Notes under the pieces: generated by a model | What the model was told of the DNA's origin: nothing | The model's input: the letters and a program-made list of their open reading frames with translations, nothing else | Database searches by the model: none | Assembly (NCBI GenBank): GCA_039545295.1 | Contig: BCIK01000007.1 | Location: forward strand, 32,605-96,604 | DNA from: Udeniomyces pyricola | Taxonomy: Eukaryota; Basidiomycota; Tremellomycetes; Cystofilobasidiales; Mrakiaceae | DNA length: 64,000 nt | Direction: 5' to 3' | Program-made: the position numbers and the translations under genes | Part shown: positions 13,209-25,126 of the stretch, piece by piece | Layout of the letters: each line of letters begins with the position of its first letter | Position numbering within the stretch: the first letter of the stretch is position 1

Positions 13209-15672
13209 TCAAGGCATCGGAGGCGAGAGTTGGTCCATTTGCGTCAGATGCTGGCGATGCTGCTGCTGCTGCTGCTGCAGATTGATCGCCACTGCAGCCG
13301 GATCAGAATACACTCCCGATGAAGCGTACATCGGCATGGGCCCCGACGGTGCAGGCGACAAGAACGTCGGGTGAGAAGGAAACGGAGGGAGATGAACAGA
13401 AGGTGGTTGCTGCTGTTGCGGTTGCTGAGGCTGAGAAGGAGGTTGCTGCCGGGCCTTATCAGCAGCCTCGTAGTAGTCGAAATCTTGGAGGAGCGATGTT
13501 CGCGATTGGTATGTGTGGAATGTCCGAAGCATTTCGAGTCCGGCGTCGGAAAGGAGCTCTTGGGTGTCCCGACTGCAGTCGGCCATGAAGACCCAAAGAC
13601 CAATACCAATATCAACATACAGGTTACGGACAAGTCAGCATCGTGAATTTCACAGCCTCCAGAAGGGCAGACTCCGTATAGCCATGTTTCTAGTGCCATC
13701 ACGGCAAGCAATTTCAGCTAAAAGGACCCACGAATTGGTGACAGGCTTCCTTTCAGGGGTATTGTTGAGCCGGATGTGTCGCAACGCCTGATTCTGTCAA
13801 TTTCCACCCACCCAAAAGTAAGGACATTATGAGAAACGATCAAATTTTACATATCGATTCAGCACGTTGCAGAGGTCAAGAGACAAGGGGAACGTACTGG
13901 GACGTCTTTGACGTAAATCCACTTGACTCGGAAGATGCCCTTCCATTTGTCTTGGGCCCAGACCGTGCTCGTCGTGTTGTAGTCGACGTCGGTCAACACT
14001 GATCATTGACGTTACAAGCACATACAAAAGAGAAGATCAACGTCAGAATGTCGCCATGAGAAGCAAGCTTTTCCCAGGGCCTTCTGATGGCTCCTGCAAA
14101 ACACCCCCCCCCTCCTTCTATTTCCCCTGGCATCCCTTGGTTTCGTCTTATTCTCGACAGGCGGATAGAAGCATATATTAATATAGACAGCTACTCACTT
14201 TGCGCCATTCCGGCGAAATGACCCGACGAGTTGACGGAGAAGAAGAGGTAGATTGGCTGAAACAGCGGGCAAGCGTCGTTCGCAAAACCGATCCAATATG
14301 GACGAAGAGAACAACAGAACATATGGGAGTTAGTGAAATCTAAGAGAGTGAGAGGCGTCTTGACCATCTGGAATGGAGAAGAATGTGATCACCACGGGTC
14401 TGCTTACCATGATGGCGGCCGATTCTTTGAACGCTTTCTCCAGACGTTTGTTGCCAAAGTTGGTCGATGACCAGATCTCGACTAGATAATTGTTAACAGG
14501 GAATACAAGTTGATGATGAAGAAAAAACGAGATTAGAAAAGAAGGATTAGAATACCAGAAGTGAGGAAGGAAGAACAGTGTCAAATGACTCCTGGATGTC
14601 AGCCATCTTTCTCACAAGCCAGAATTGACAGACGTCAAACAAAGCACACAACATCAACAAGTGCACATACATTTGAGAGATTTTTGGACGTCATCCTGTG
14701 AGAAAAAGGACGATTAGGCCGAGTGCGAAAGAAAGAGTGGGATTGCCAGAACGTTCAACATCGATATCTTCTTCCCCCCCCCCCCTCACCTTCTCTTTCC
14801 CTTTCAGCATCCTGCTCGTGTCAGACGCGCCCCAGATGGGACCGTTGAGACGAGTAGAGCAAAATCAATGACACACCTCAGTATACGATTTGATGACAAA
14901 GAACCTCGCCCGAGGAGGATCTGTGTCGAACCTCGTCGGATTATACCCTTTCGCCCGAATCAAACTGGACATGTCAACCGATGCAGCCGCCGCCGTCGGG
15001 TCGTTCGTGGGGACGCCGCCAAACATTCCCCCACCTGGACCCCCAAGAGCATAATTCCCATGACCAGATGGCGAGAGAAACGGCAGCCCTCCGCCGGATC
15101 CACCACTACCAACTAGTCCGGCCGCCGGAACCTGGCCATGTAGCTGTTGCTGCTGAAGCAAAGCCTGCTGAGCGATGATAAGATTGACCTGAGCCTGATG
15201 CAACGCCTCCGAGCCTTCTATTCCTCCCGCCCCCTCGACTCCAAATTCATGCCTATGGCCACTGCCCATCGAGTCCGGTCTCGAACCAAGAATCGCCTGT
15301 TTCTGCTCCCATCCCGTGCCCATCGCTGTGAATGGCTGCTGCTGGCCACTCAGGACGAGTCGGTTACCACCTCCACCGGGCAGATCCGACAGACCAAATT
15401 GGGTTGGAATCGGTTGAGTCGTGTGGCCGATCGGTCGAACGAACGCGGCGGCAGAGGCAGGGCCAGCCGCATGAGGCTTGTGACCGAGGATGGAAGGGTC
15501 GGTGACGAGAGAGAGCTTGCGAGCATTGGATCCGGATGAAATGCCGCTAACGACACCACCGTGGAGATTCAGCGGTGCTTGGTGTGGATTCGCGGGGGTT
15601 TGGTGGTGATAGGCAAGGTTGGGACGCTGGAAGGGGGGAAGGGAGCCAGGTACGAGCGTCCGCTGGTGTTGG

Positions 15673-15705
<33 letters not shown>

Positions 15706-16061
15706 TGAAAAGAAGGTTGCTGAGAGGAGTGTTGAAGCTGTTGCGGATATTGCTGGATGAACGGCGGTCTTTGATGATGTTGCTGAGACTGCATAGTTTG
15801 TCCTTGATTATGCGTCGGGCCAAGCGCCGGTGACGGACCTGGTGAGACAAACCGAGGTGGAGTCGGACCCGAAGAGCCTTGATGCTGTTGGGTGGACGAC
15901 AAGGAACGCGTGTGACGAGGATCGGTTGTCGCAGTCGTTGTCGAGGTGGAGGGAATGGATTGAAGTTCGACAGATGGGGCACCCTCATGGTACTGAGCGT
16001 TCATGAGATGGGCAGATGACGAAGTCGAACCGGTAACTGCTCTCCCTTGCCCCATTGACAT
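13209..16061 (-). CDS. YTH-domain RNA-binding protein (m6A reader, YTHDF/Pho92-like)
   Basis: Seven minus-strand exons are clear: 16061-14877, 14695-14671 (25 nt), 14481-14408, 14256-14199, 13998-13898, 13793-13732 and 13572-13209, giving 622 residues if ATG 16061 is the start. The YTH domain begins at [11 protein letters not shown] and runs through DDVQKSLK, the cage segment [54 protein letters not shown] and [23 protein letters not shown]. The Trp residues that cage N6-methyladenosine in this family (IWSS and VWAQDKW) are present. The domain sits at the C-terminal end, as in cytoplasmic YTHDF proteins, after a Gln/Pro/Gly-rich disordered region with a long Gln run near 15671-15710. A second Gln/Pro-rich tail follows. 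The N-terminus may instead continue into exons at 16394-18365 through an acceptor at 15993. Domain call is sure; start uncertain. Confidence 0.9.
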
Positions 16062-16258
16062 GGCATCGAACTTTTTTTTTTTTTCCGAAGGTCGCGGAAC
16101 CAAACGCCAGGGCAAGGGACAGAAGCAGAAGAGAAAGGAAAGAGCCGAATAGGAATGGATGATGGGTGGAAGATGGAATGGGACAGCGCAGGAGGTCATT
16201 AATGTGGCAGGGACCGGTTCGAGGAAGGAGGCGGAGGAAAATCGAGCCAAATCGTCAG

Positions 16259-18365
16259 TCACCGCTCGCCCCGGATCCGAAGACACGTGGCACGCCCTTT
16301 ATTCTCGATGTTATTTCGCGACTTGTTTCGTGGCTACAGTGAGGCCATCATGAGAAACCACACAAAGGATAAACCCAGATCGCGGCTACTTACCGCGTCT
16401 TGCATCTGCTGCTCAGTCATGGAAAGTCCCTGATTGCTCGTCGACGACGATACTCCTCCCGATCCCGCGTTTCTGGCCAACCCAAATGCGCCGAGAACAG
16501 GACTCAACGGAGCACTCCCCCGATCCCTGTCTCTGCCTCGCTCCCGATGCTGCTGCTCATCATCCCAGCTCTTCTGCCTCACAAGCAAGTCGTTCTGGGG
16601 TGCGGACCAAGGGCTTCCACGGATGGGACTCGTTGGCGGGGGGAGCTCCGTCGAGCTTCTGACCCTCCTTGCCATCGCCCCACCACTACTACCCAGGCCG
16701 TTACCACCACTCGTCGCCCCGATCGCGGTCGAAGTCTCGTCATCGCTCCCGTCCCTCGAGTTCGGGTTCGAGATAGAGTGAGCTCCCGCGCTAGTGGTAC
16801 TCGTACCGCTTGGCATAGGCGTTGGGAGGAAGGGTGTTCGAGAAAGTCGATCCGAGATGCGGGTGTTGACGCCCTGGGTAAGCGATGTATGACGTCGGAC
16901 CGACGAGAGAAGCGGCGTTCCTCCTGGCGTGGTCGGTGGATTGAGTTCATCGAGCGAGTAAGAAGACGAGGTGTTGCTTGGGGTATGAGTGCCTGTGTTG
17001 CTGTTACTGAGGGAGCGTTGATGGCCGTTGGATGGGTGATGATAGTAGCCATCACCATTGGAAGAGGGGTATTCGAACTGCGAGGGGGAGAAGGTGGTGG
17101 GAGACTGAGAACCAGAAGATAGATTGGATGATCGTTGACGATGAAGTGGGCGGGCATGAGCTGATGAGAGGAGAGAAGTCCCGGTATGTATCTGTGAATG
17201 CGAATTGTCAAGAAAAGCGAACCGGGGCGGAGAGGGAGGGGGGAGGGGGATATGAGAGGGGAAGCAGAAGACAGCAGGAAGATGGTGTGTCAGAACGCAT
17301 ATGACACTTGTCAGCACAAAGCTCTTTACCACATCACTACACAGACACTCAATAACAAGGCATCAACCCAACAAGAGACTCTCGGCAAAACAGATAAAGT
17401 AAGATAGAGACATGAAAGGAGATACTTACGTCAGCGTCGATTCCTCCCCCGCTCCTCCTTCCTTCCGCTAAAGCAAGCTCCCATTCCGCATCATCTTGAC
17501 TGGAAAAAGCATTGATAAGATCTTGTCCTTGTTGTGATTGTTGCTGATGTTGTTGATTGTTGCTGCTGACGTTACCTGACGTATTCCCGAGGTAAGACAA
17601 AGAGTTGAGACGAGAGAGTGTGAGGCTCGAAGGGCGCTGGCCTGAGCGCTGACTGCCCGTTCGACGGAGACCGGGCGACACACTCGCCGAGCCACCGGTA
17701 TTGTATGTGGGAGCTACATACATGGGGGTTAAACAATCATCAGTTTCCAACCGATACTGATCAACGTCATAACGCGATGAAAGTAGCAAGGATATATGCC
17801 AAAACTAACCATTCAAGCGAAGGGGGAGACTTCCATGCCTAGCAAGCTTGGGTTCCTGATTGACCATGATGACTTCATCATCTCCATCTGCCCCAAAGCC
17901 ACTGCCACTCCAGATTGCTCCTGAATTCCTATCGGAGCGTAAGCTTGGATCATCCGTCCCGCTTGTGCTGATGTCACCTCCGATGGCGGCGAAACTCGCG
18001 TCGAGGTCATCTTCTCCTTCCTCCCGGACGGCGTGGGGATGGACGGATCGCTTCGCGCGGGTACCTGTGGTATGATGTCGCCTGACAAGGAGGGACGGTG
18101 GCACTTGGTCGAGTGATACGTTCGGAGGTGGCGGACTTGGGATGTACGTTGTGGGAGGAGAAGATGGGCGAGGGCCCGGGGCAGGTGTAAAGGAATGAGG
18201 AGGGGATGAGAGATCAATCGACGAGAGGGATGATTGCGACTGTTGATGTTGTTGCTGCTGCTGCTGCTGCTGCTGTTGCTGTTGCTGTTGCTCGAGCTCA
18301 GCGGCGGCTTGGGCGGCCGCTTTAGCTCGTCGAACAGCGTTGAGGTTGACGAAGCTTTGATGCAT
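16259..18365 (-). CDS. Low-complexity Gln/Ser-rich exons: N-terminus of the YTH protein or separate gene
   Basis: Three well-spliced minus-strand exons, 18365-17810, 17713-17430 and 17191-16394, form one frame of 546 codons. It starts with MHQSFVNLNAVRRAKAAA, then a Gln run of about 17, Ser/Pro-rich sequence, and segments such as ALAEGRRSGGG and SSVRRHTSLTQGVN. No domain is recognised. The last exon ends MTEQQMQDA at a strong gtaagt donor (16393). Two continuations keep the frame. First, an acceptor at 15993 joins directly into the YTH frame (396-nt intron, total 1145 residues). Second, an acceptor at 16334 adds 24 basic, non-descript codons and stops at 16259 (570 residues). The weak look of that last peptide and the absence of a domain favour one long YTH gene, but only 198 bp of sequence argues either way. 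The start codon is also uncertain: an in-frame ATG lies upstream at 18477. Confidence 0.6.
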
Positions 18366-19148
18366 CGCTCGAGGTGATGGGAGATCGATGAGGCTGAGGA
18401 ACAAAGGGGGCGTGAGTTTGGAACGAGTCGAGAGGGGCCAAGCAAAAGAAGGGCGTGATCGAAGTAGGTGAGTGCCCATCGGAAGCGCGCAGTCACAGCT
18501 AGTCACCAAACGCCCATAGCTGTGTCATACCGTCGACATATCTCCATCCTATAATTGAATTACGCCGGCTTCCATTGATCTTTCTCGTCTATCGCTCTCA
18601 AACCAAACCACACGATCACTTCGGCGCGACAAGAGCATTCGCATGTCCGTGCCATTTCAAAGATCAACCAAAAAAAAAAAAAAGGGACCTCCAGAGCCCA
18701 GTCAAAGCGTCAACCCAACAAAACAAAAACGAGAAGAAAAAAGAAAGACAAAGACGAAAAGCCAAATCCAAAGACGGAAGAGAAGATGAGCAGATCAAGG
18801 AAATCGACCGTCGCAGGAAAAAAACCAAGTGATCGAGATATTGATACTATATATGCAGGTCGGAATGCAGTCAGAGAGGGGTGAGTGCTAGAGTTGATCG
18901 AAACGTGAATGCGGGAGAAGGAAAAGATGAAATGTGCGTGATGTATGGATGGATGTGTGAATGTGCTGGGTATGACAGGCAGAAAACAAGAGTGATGAAA
19001 TGATCAAACCAATGACGACTCAAGAAACAAACCACGGATATGCTACGAAGCCCCCCCCCCCCTCCGCCCCCCCTTTAGCCTTCCACTCGTTGCTGCTCCG
19101 CCATACCTCGCGCTCGGGATATGAAGACTCCAATCTCTCCCAACCTCA
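18366..19148. other. Intergenic between MDM34 and the YTH-side gene
   Basis: About 780 bp with no supported gene. It holds the 3' region of MDM34 and the promoter of the next minus-strand gene. It contains an A run at 18669-18682 and a C-rich run near 19051-19075. Confidence 0.5.
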
Positions 19149-22032
19149 TCACGCCTTGCCTGCAAATCTTCCAGTGAATCCTCCCTTGTTCTCCCATCCA
19201 GGCGGTTTAGGCGGCAAAACAATCCCATCTATACCACTTTGTTCCTCATGTCGCTCCCCACTTGTCCCTCCCTGCCCTCCACCCAGACTCGGCATATTCT
19301 CCTCGAGCACGCTTGGGAAGCCGTAGCTAGCTTTCTGCGTGAGACGTGGTCGGCCGATTCGGGGCCTTGGGGCTTGGAAGGGATCTCGATTCATTTGCGA
19401 GGAATCTGTGGTGGCACCAGCTACCGGGCTTGGAGAAGGGTTTGGAGAGAGGGCGTCGGCGGATGGTGAAGTGGAAGAGGCAGGTGGTGTGATGAAACCG
19501 TTGGAGGGAGGTGGAGGAGCAGCAACCGAAGATTGTATGCGATGCAGCCGTCTCCTCCGTCCCTTCTTCGGAACAGCGTTCGCTAGGTCCGACGACGCGT
19601 GGGGCCCAGAGCCATTGCTATGGAGGTTTGAGTAGATATGAGGTTGAGATCGGACCGTCACGTGCGAATGAGCGCGAGTGTAGGGGGAGAGGGTATGATT
19701 TGACATTTGAAGCATTGACAGATGCGAGATGGTCTCTGGTAGACCTTGAGAGGTCGAAGGAGAACGGTGATGTTCAGGGTCTCGAAGGGCTGGTTGAGGG
19801 GAAGGAGGCGAAGAGGATGGGGAGAAAGCAGAAGATGGAGTTTGTATTGAGAGGGAAGAACGGGATGTTGGTGTTGTCGAGTAGGAGTGGGTCAAAGGTG
19901 GAGTACTGCTTCGGCCGCCATTCCAAGAGGTTCGAGATTGATGGTGACTTCGGCTGCTGTTGTTCGGTCCGTTGGGAGTTTGACGGCGAACAAATTGAGG
20001 GTCCAATTGGGACGAGCTGGCATGTGGCTGCCGAGGAGGAAGCGGATTGTTCATTTGATGAAGGCTCATGCTACTGGTTTGGCGATGCCCAAGTGGTGGT
20101 GGTTGCGAGATGCCCTTAGAATGTCGAATCCCGAGGCCTGCTGAGGACGAAGCCGTCTCTCGTCTCGACATGTTCGGTGATCGGAGTCCCGCCAACCCAG
20201 GTGTGGATGAGCCAGACCCCCATCCCCCACCTCCGACCAATCCAATGCCCACCCCGACGGAAGCGCGACGACCGGTACCTCTGCCGCCCCCAAAGATCGG
20301 GTCCCGTTCGGTGATGGTCGACCCTGACGCAACGACACTATGCTCCGACCCACCTCCGTTCCGAGCCCAATTTGAACCTTCACTACTCGGAGATTGCATC
20401 CAGCTCTGGGCAAGAAATACTCTGGGTCGAGTGATAGTCCCGCCTCCGACGGCTGGAATGGTCTCATACTCTTGCCGCGATGGCGTTCCACTTCCTCTTC
20501 CTTCCATAGGCAGCTCGAATACGGACCGATCGTCGTCATCACCGTCACCAGGATCGCCGTACTCCTCGTCGTCCTGGTTATTCCCGTCATCGCTGTGGGA
20601 TCGACGACTTGGTACGTGGGTCGCCACATCCTCGACGAGCTGACCAAGGCCACGATTTCGCTCCCAAAGCCGACCGAGGCCGGATCCATCGAGAACTGTG
20701 TGTGAGGAGAGACCTTCAGGGCGGAGGCCGTAGGTCGGATCGTACTCTTCGATATCGGGGAACGTCGAGCGGGCATCGGGCGAAGAGGACAGCTGAGACT
20801 GAGGATGAGACGCAGAGGTAGATGATGCACGTCCTTGGGACACTTGTCGACGAGGAACTGGGTGATAGGGAGGGAATATGGGTTCTTGGATCGTACATGC
20901 AGAAGGTGACGGGGGGGAAGAGTACGTTGCGGGGAGTGGCGGAAGATCGGGTTCAAGGTTGGAGTGAAACGCCGGGGCCGAAGCCGACAATGTCGAGGCC
21001 TCGCCCGTGAACCACTGCTGACTGAGGTTGTGAATGATACCCGGAAGATCTTCGCGGAACATCTCGCGGAGCTGGCCCTCGATCTCACGCTGAATGAAAC
21101 CCTTGAGGACGGCGATCGAGTCAAACGTTGAGCTGACGTCGAGCGATTCGAGCGGGTCATTCTTGAAGACAAGGGTGATGCCTTTTTGCTTGGAGACAAC
21201 AAGAACGACGATCGCCTTGAGTTTGAGATTGGACAGACGAAGAGCCATGGGGACAAGTAGAGGACGGTGAGCTGCAAGGGGCGCCGTCGACATAGGAAGA
21301 GGGGAAGGAGACTCCTTTAATGGATTGGCCTGGGAAATGAGAGGGTAAGTATGATGGAAAATATCGAAGCGTCAGTGAATGTAAGATCCTGACATCAGCA
21401 AAGTTTGCAGCTGACTGATTTTGTTGGCCGTCCCCCTACGCACCTGAACACGAGCGCCGAGGACGAGGTGAGCATCTCCCGCGTAACCGAGTCGGAAGAT
21501 GCCTCGAAACCGGTCCGGTTGAAGGTCGCCGATCTCCAGTAGGGTGAGCGTCGGCGGCTGCGAGCAGAAAGCAGGCATAGACCGGGTGAATGAATTGAAA
21601 ATCAAGAGGGTAAAGGTCAGTCATATTCACGTCGGTACGCGGCGGATGGACAGGGGTTGACGCGAGCACTATGACGCAAGACGGAGAAGTGGCAGAGAAC
21701 CGGTCGCGCGAGGAGGGCCAAAGCAGACTAGGTAGGTGAAGGGATGATTTCCCTTTTTCTCTTCCTCCCGCTCGCTCTCTGGTGGTATCAATGCCATTTT
21801 TCGATACCTTCAACAATCAGGCCATCTAAATAATGGTGGTAGCGAATTGTTTTGATGATGGCGACGCAAAGGTATTACTCACGATGACGCCCATGTCCAG
21901 CTCGCGAACTTCAATCTTGCCGACGATGAGGGCGGGAGTGTTGCCCTTGTTTAGGGCCGTCTCGAGAACGGTCTTGGCTGAATCGCGAAAGGACGAACTG
22001 AAGGCATCGGACCAATTGAAATTGAAGCTCAT
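19149..22032 (-). CDS. MDM34: Mdm34, ERMES complex subunit (ER-mitochondria tether, SMP domain)
   Basis: Three minus-strand exons, 22032-21883, 21557-21444 and 21329-19149, give 814 residues. Mdm34 is the mitochondrial outer-membrane subunit of ERMES, which moves phospholipids between ER and mitochondria. The family signature is complete: [11 protein letters not shown]...ALNKGN at the start, [40 protein letters not shown], then ANPL and [41 protein letters not shown] in the third exon. This is the SMP lipid-binding domain, about residues 1-200. The remaining 600 residues are Ser/Pro/Gly-rich and look disordered, making the protein longer than typical yeast members (about 460). All three junctions are in phase 0. 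The gene is divergent from the UPS2-type gene 1.7 kb away, which also acts in mitochondrial lipid traffic. Identification is strong. Confidence 0.93.
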
Positions 22033-23708
22033 TTTGGGCGTTGGAAGGGAGGGAGGGGGTGGGGGCAAGGGGGGAGAATCGGAGTCGGCGGGACGGATAG
22101 GCGGGGACGACCGGGAGAAGGAAACTTGGAGGGAGGAAACGGTGAGGGACAAAGCCGAAGCGAAGAGTCGACGGAAGGAGAGGGTTGGAGAGCGCGAGAG
22201 GAAGATGACGGTATGGACGAGCCGTGCCAAGGCTGGTTCAGACGATGTGAAGGGTGGACACTAGGAAGCGATCCGAGGCAAGACGAGGCGAGGACGGAGT
22301 GAGGGATAGTCGATAGGTAGAAAGAAACGTCAGGAAGCTGCCAGGCTGGGCGAGACGTCGAGCAGGAAGGGAAGCAGAAGTCTAGTTGAACCGCCGACGA
22401 CGCGAAGCCTCTTCTCTTTTCTTTCTCATCTGTCTCCTGCGTTTCGGCTTGAATCGGCTCAGTGGCTTTTCTCCTAGTCGTCAGGTTTTGCTAGCCGACA
22501 TGTTTCATGTTGCATCATGCCAGCCCCATATACTTTTATACGTTCACGTTCTGTATGGACATGGCATTCATTGAGCATCTATTGAGCACGAGGTATATAT
22601 CCCCGTTCCATGTCGGAAACGTCTCAATATCCTCTTTTGTCGAGTGGCCTCGCCATATATATATATATCATTAATGCCCCCGTTTGCTCACGGCATTGCG
22701 CTCTCAGCATATCAGGTCATCAAAATGGAAAAGCGTAACGAGTCTTTTTTTTTTGAAATCATCATCATCATTACAAAGTGACAGGTTGGAATATCGGCCT
22801 TCCTTCAATGCCCTCGACTAGTCAGACAAGAGAGCGTTCTGAAAAACATGAGTCGACGGTAAATCCATGGATGGCTTGAGCTTTGTTCTTTCCGCCAATC
22901 GGAACGCTCGAGCGAGTGAGATGAAGTCGCGAACGCTTTTGTGTGGGGATGTAGAGGAGAGGAGGGAAGAGAGGGTGTGTGTGTGTGTGTGTGTGTGAAT
23001 CCAGGAAAGGTAGAGGGAGAAAGAAAGAGAGGAGGGGGAGAGGAAGGACAAAGGGGGGGAAGACAGAGAAAAAGAGGAGGGGAGAGACGTCCTGGAGACT
23101 ATATGCTGGTGGTCCTTTAAGACAGTGGGGAGGGGGGGGGGGAGTATAGCTCAACGTTGCAGCAAACGATATGCTCGATGAGACGTTGGACGATACACGT
23201 GCAGAAGACAAACAGACTGAAGATGATGCGGAAGAGGGTGGTTGATGAGGGGCATGATGATGTTGATGATTGGGAGGAAAAAGAAGCGATGATGGGATGG
23301 ATGGAAAGGGAGGGAGAGAGAGAGAGGGAGAGGAAGCATGACTTTGGTTGCGTCTTATATAGTTTGACCTGATGTGACCGACCGACCCCCTTTGCTCGAA
23401 ACATCCCATATCAGCCACACAGCAGCGTCAAGTCCAACGCTCGTGCTCCAAAGTCCAAACCTGTGCTGGCTGGCTTTGTTGGCTTGCTCCGCTCTCAGGC
23501 GTCTTCACCGTCGTCGTCCCCCTCCCCTGTCTAACCACCTGTCCTCGTATTTCCTTCTTCTCCGACCTCCCCCGTTCTCCCTCCTTCTCTCCCTCCCTCC
23601 TTCGTCTCCCTCTCCCTTTCTCTCCATCACCCTTTCACCTCGCACTGCCACCATCCCTATCACCGCCGCCGCCACCCTTCTCTCCCTCCGCCGCCCTTCT
23701 TTGCCACC
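22033..23708. other. Divergent intergenic region MDM34 / UPS2-like, with microsatellite
   Basis: This 1.7-kb gap between two start codons is larger than most here. It contains AT-rich patches (TA repeats near 22657-22668), a TG microsatellite at 22975-22997, purine-rich tracts at 22998-23150, and a TATA-like element on the minus strand near 23356-23365. Minus-strand frames between 22818 and 23404 might hide a small gene, but no firm model could be built (see findings). The 200 bp before 23709 are CT-rich on the plus strand, as in many fungal promoters. Confidence 0.5.
22975..22997. repeat. TG dinucleotide microsatellite
   Basis: A perfect run of about 11 GT units in the intergenic region between MDM34 and the UPS2-like gene. 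Read on the minus strand it is a CA run followed by a pyrimidine tract and cacaaaag, which would suit an intron 3' end. Confidence 0.9.
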
Positions 23709-25126
23709 ATGGTCCAGATCTTCTCCCAGTCCTTCACCTTCCCGTTCGTCCCGATCCCTTCTCCACCGCTCGTGTCTCCGATCCTCGATCTTCTCGTTGC
23801 TGCAATTGACCATCCCATGACGCATCCATCCATGTATCCTTTCTTCTTCCTAATAACAGCCACGAGTGGTCCAAGACGACACTCGGAGTTTGGCAAAAGT
23901 ACCCTAACCCCTCGACCGCTCACGTCGTCAGCGTCGACACCATCGGCCGCACCATCGACCCCAAGACCGGCATCGTCAGGACGTGAGTGCCTACCTCCTA
24001 CCTGTCGCTTCCTTGTCTCGGTCTGGTCTGGTCTCGTAGGGACTCGAAGTTTGAGTGGGGCGCTGATGGATCGACAAGAGAAAGAACAGTCGGCCCAAGG
24101 ATCCCGAGCTGACGCGTCGCTTTCCCTTTCCTCTTTCCCTTCTTCTCCTTGCCTCATTTCCTTTCCGGCTTCCGATCCTCCGACCGACCAACCAACCAGG
24201 GAGCGCGTGATTGGATGCAAGCAGAGCGCACCCGTTCGTTTCCGTTCTTTTCTTTCTTCTCTTTGGCGTGACCTCGTCATGCGCTATGGCTGCTCGCCCA
24301 CTCTTGGCCCATCCTGACTAACCCCCTGCCCCGGCTGCCGTCATCTGTCCTATCCTTCTCAGAAATGGGCCATCAAGGTCGGTCCTATCTCCCGACCTGA
24401 ATCGCTCACCCTTTCCGCCCGGCAATCCTATACTGGCATACATCCACCTACGACCAAGCTGATCGTGCCTCACTTTGTGACTTCACATACGTCTCCCATT
24501 CTCTGCCACTCTCCCAGATGCTCGGTGGGACCGAAGACGCCTATGTCAGGGAGATTTCGTTTGTTGATCCCGTCTCGCGCCGAATGTCGATGTTCTCCGT
24601 CAACCTCTCGCTGTCGCGTGAGTCGGCTATCTCATCTACCTCTTGGAATTTCTCTTCTTTGTGCCATCATCCCGTCTCGTCTGTCCCTCCTCCATCTGAC
24701 TAACATGTCCTCGTTCTCAAACGTCCGTGTTCTCTTTTCCTCGATGTGCCTGCCTTGTCATATGTCCTCCTTCCCGACCGATTTGCAACCGACCATCACA
24801 TCCAATCCCTCATACACCGTTTCTGTCAATCTCTTTTGACTATTCTCGCACCTGTCACAGAGTACCTCACCGTTCTTGAGTCAATCACCTACACACCGTC
24901 ACCCTCTACCTCCCTTTCCCAAGAAACTCTCTTCCGCCAAACGGCCGAGATCTCGGCGTCCCGCGGCAGCCTCTGGAAGAGCGTCGCTGACAAGCTCGAG
25001 ACAGTCTCGCTCGAGCGATTCGTCGCCAACGCTGCCAAGGGCAAGGAAGGCTTTGATGAAGTCTTGAGCCGGCTGTTTGACGGGGAGAAGGAGAGGATCG
25101 TTGGGGGTAAGCCAACAAAGATATAG
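23709..25126 (+). CDS. PRELI/UPS-domain phospholipid transfer protein, Ups2-like
   Basis: Six exons, 23709-23743, 23860-23982, 24200-24233, 24363-24377 (15 nt), 24518-24617 and 24861-25126, give 190 residues, the usual PRELI size. Ups proteins shuttle phosphatidic acid or phosphatidylserine across the mitochondrial intermembrane space with Mdm35. The spliced protein reads MVQIFSQSFTFPHEWSKT, KYPNPSTAHVVSVDTIGR, TERVIGCKQSAPKWA, MLGGTEDAYVREISFVDP, LTVLESITYTP, and ends with LERFVANAAKGKEGFDEVL. The PKW...LGG motif and the C-terminal helix with FxxNAxKGKxGFD match the Ups2/PRELID3 subgroup rather than Ups1. The 15-nt exon (KWAIK) is needed to link the two halves; its donor gtcggt is weak. Two of the other introns are 216-243 nt. 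The location beside MDM34 and an Mpv17 gene fits a mitochondrial membrane theme. Confidence 0.9.

Noticed and set aside
14790..14812. Extra microexon in the YTH gene between the exons ending 14877 and starting 14695
   Set aside because: It has splice-like borders but would insert charged residues into the conserved YTH block; skipping it joins SYTE to DDVQKSLK exactly as in the family.
20066..21277. 403-codon minus-strand frame overlapping MDM34
   Set aside because: MDM34 in the neighbouring frame carries the SMP signature; this frame has no motif.
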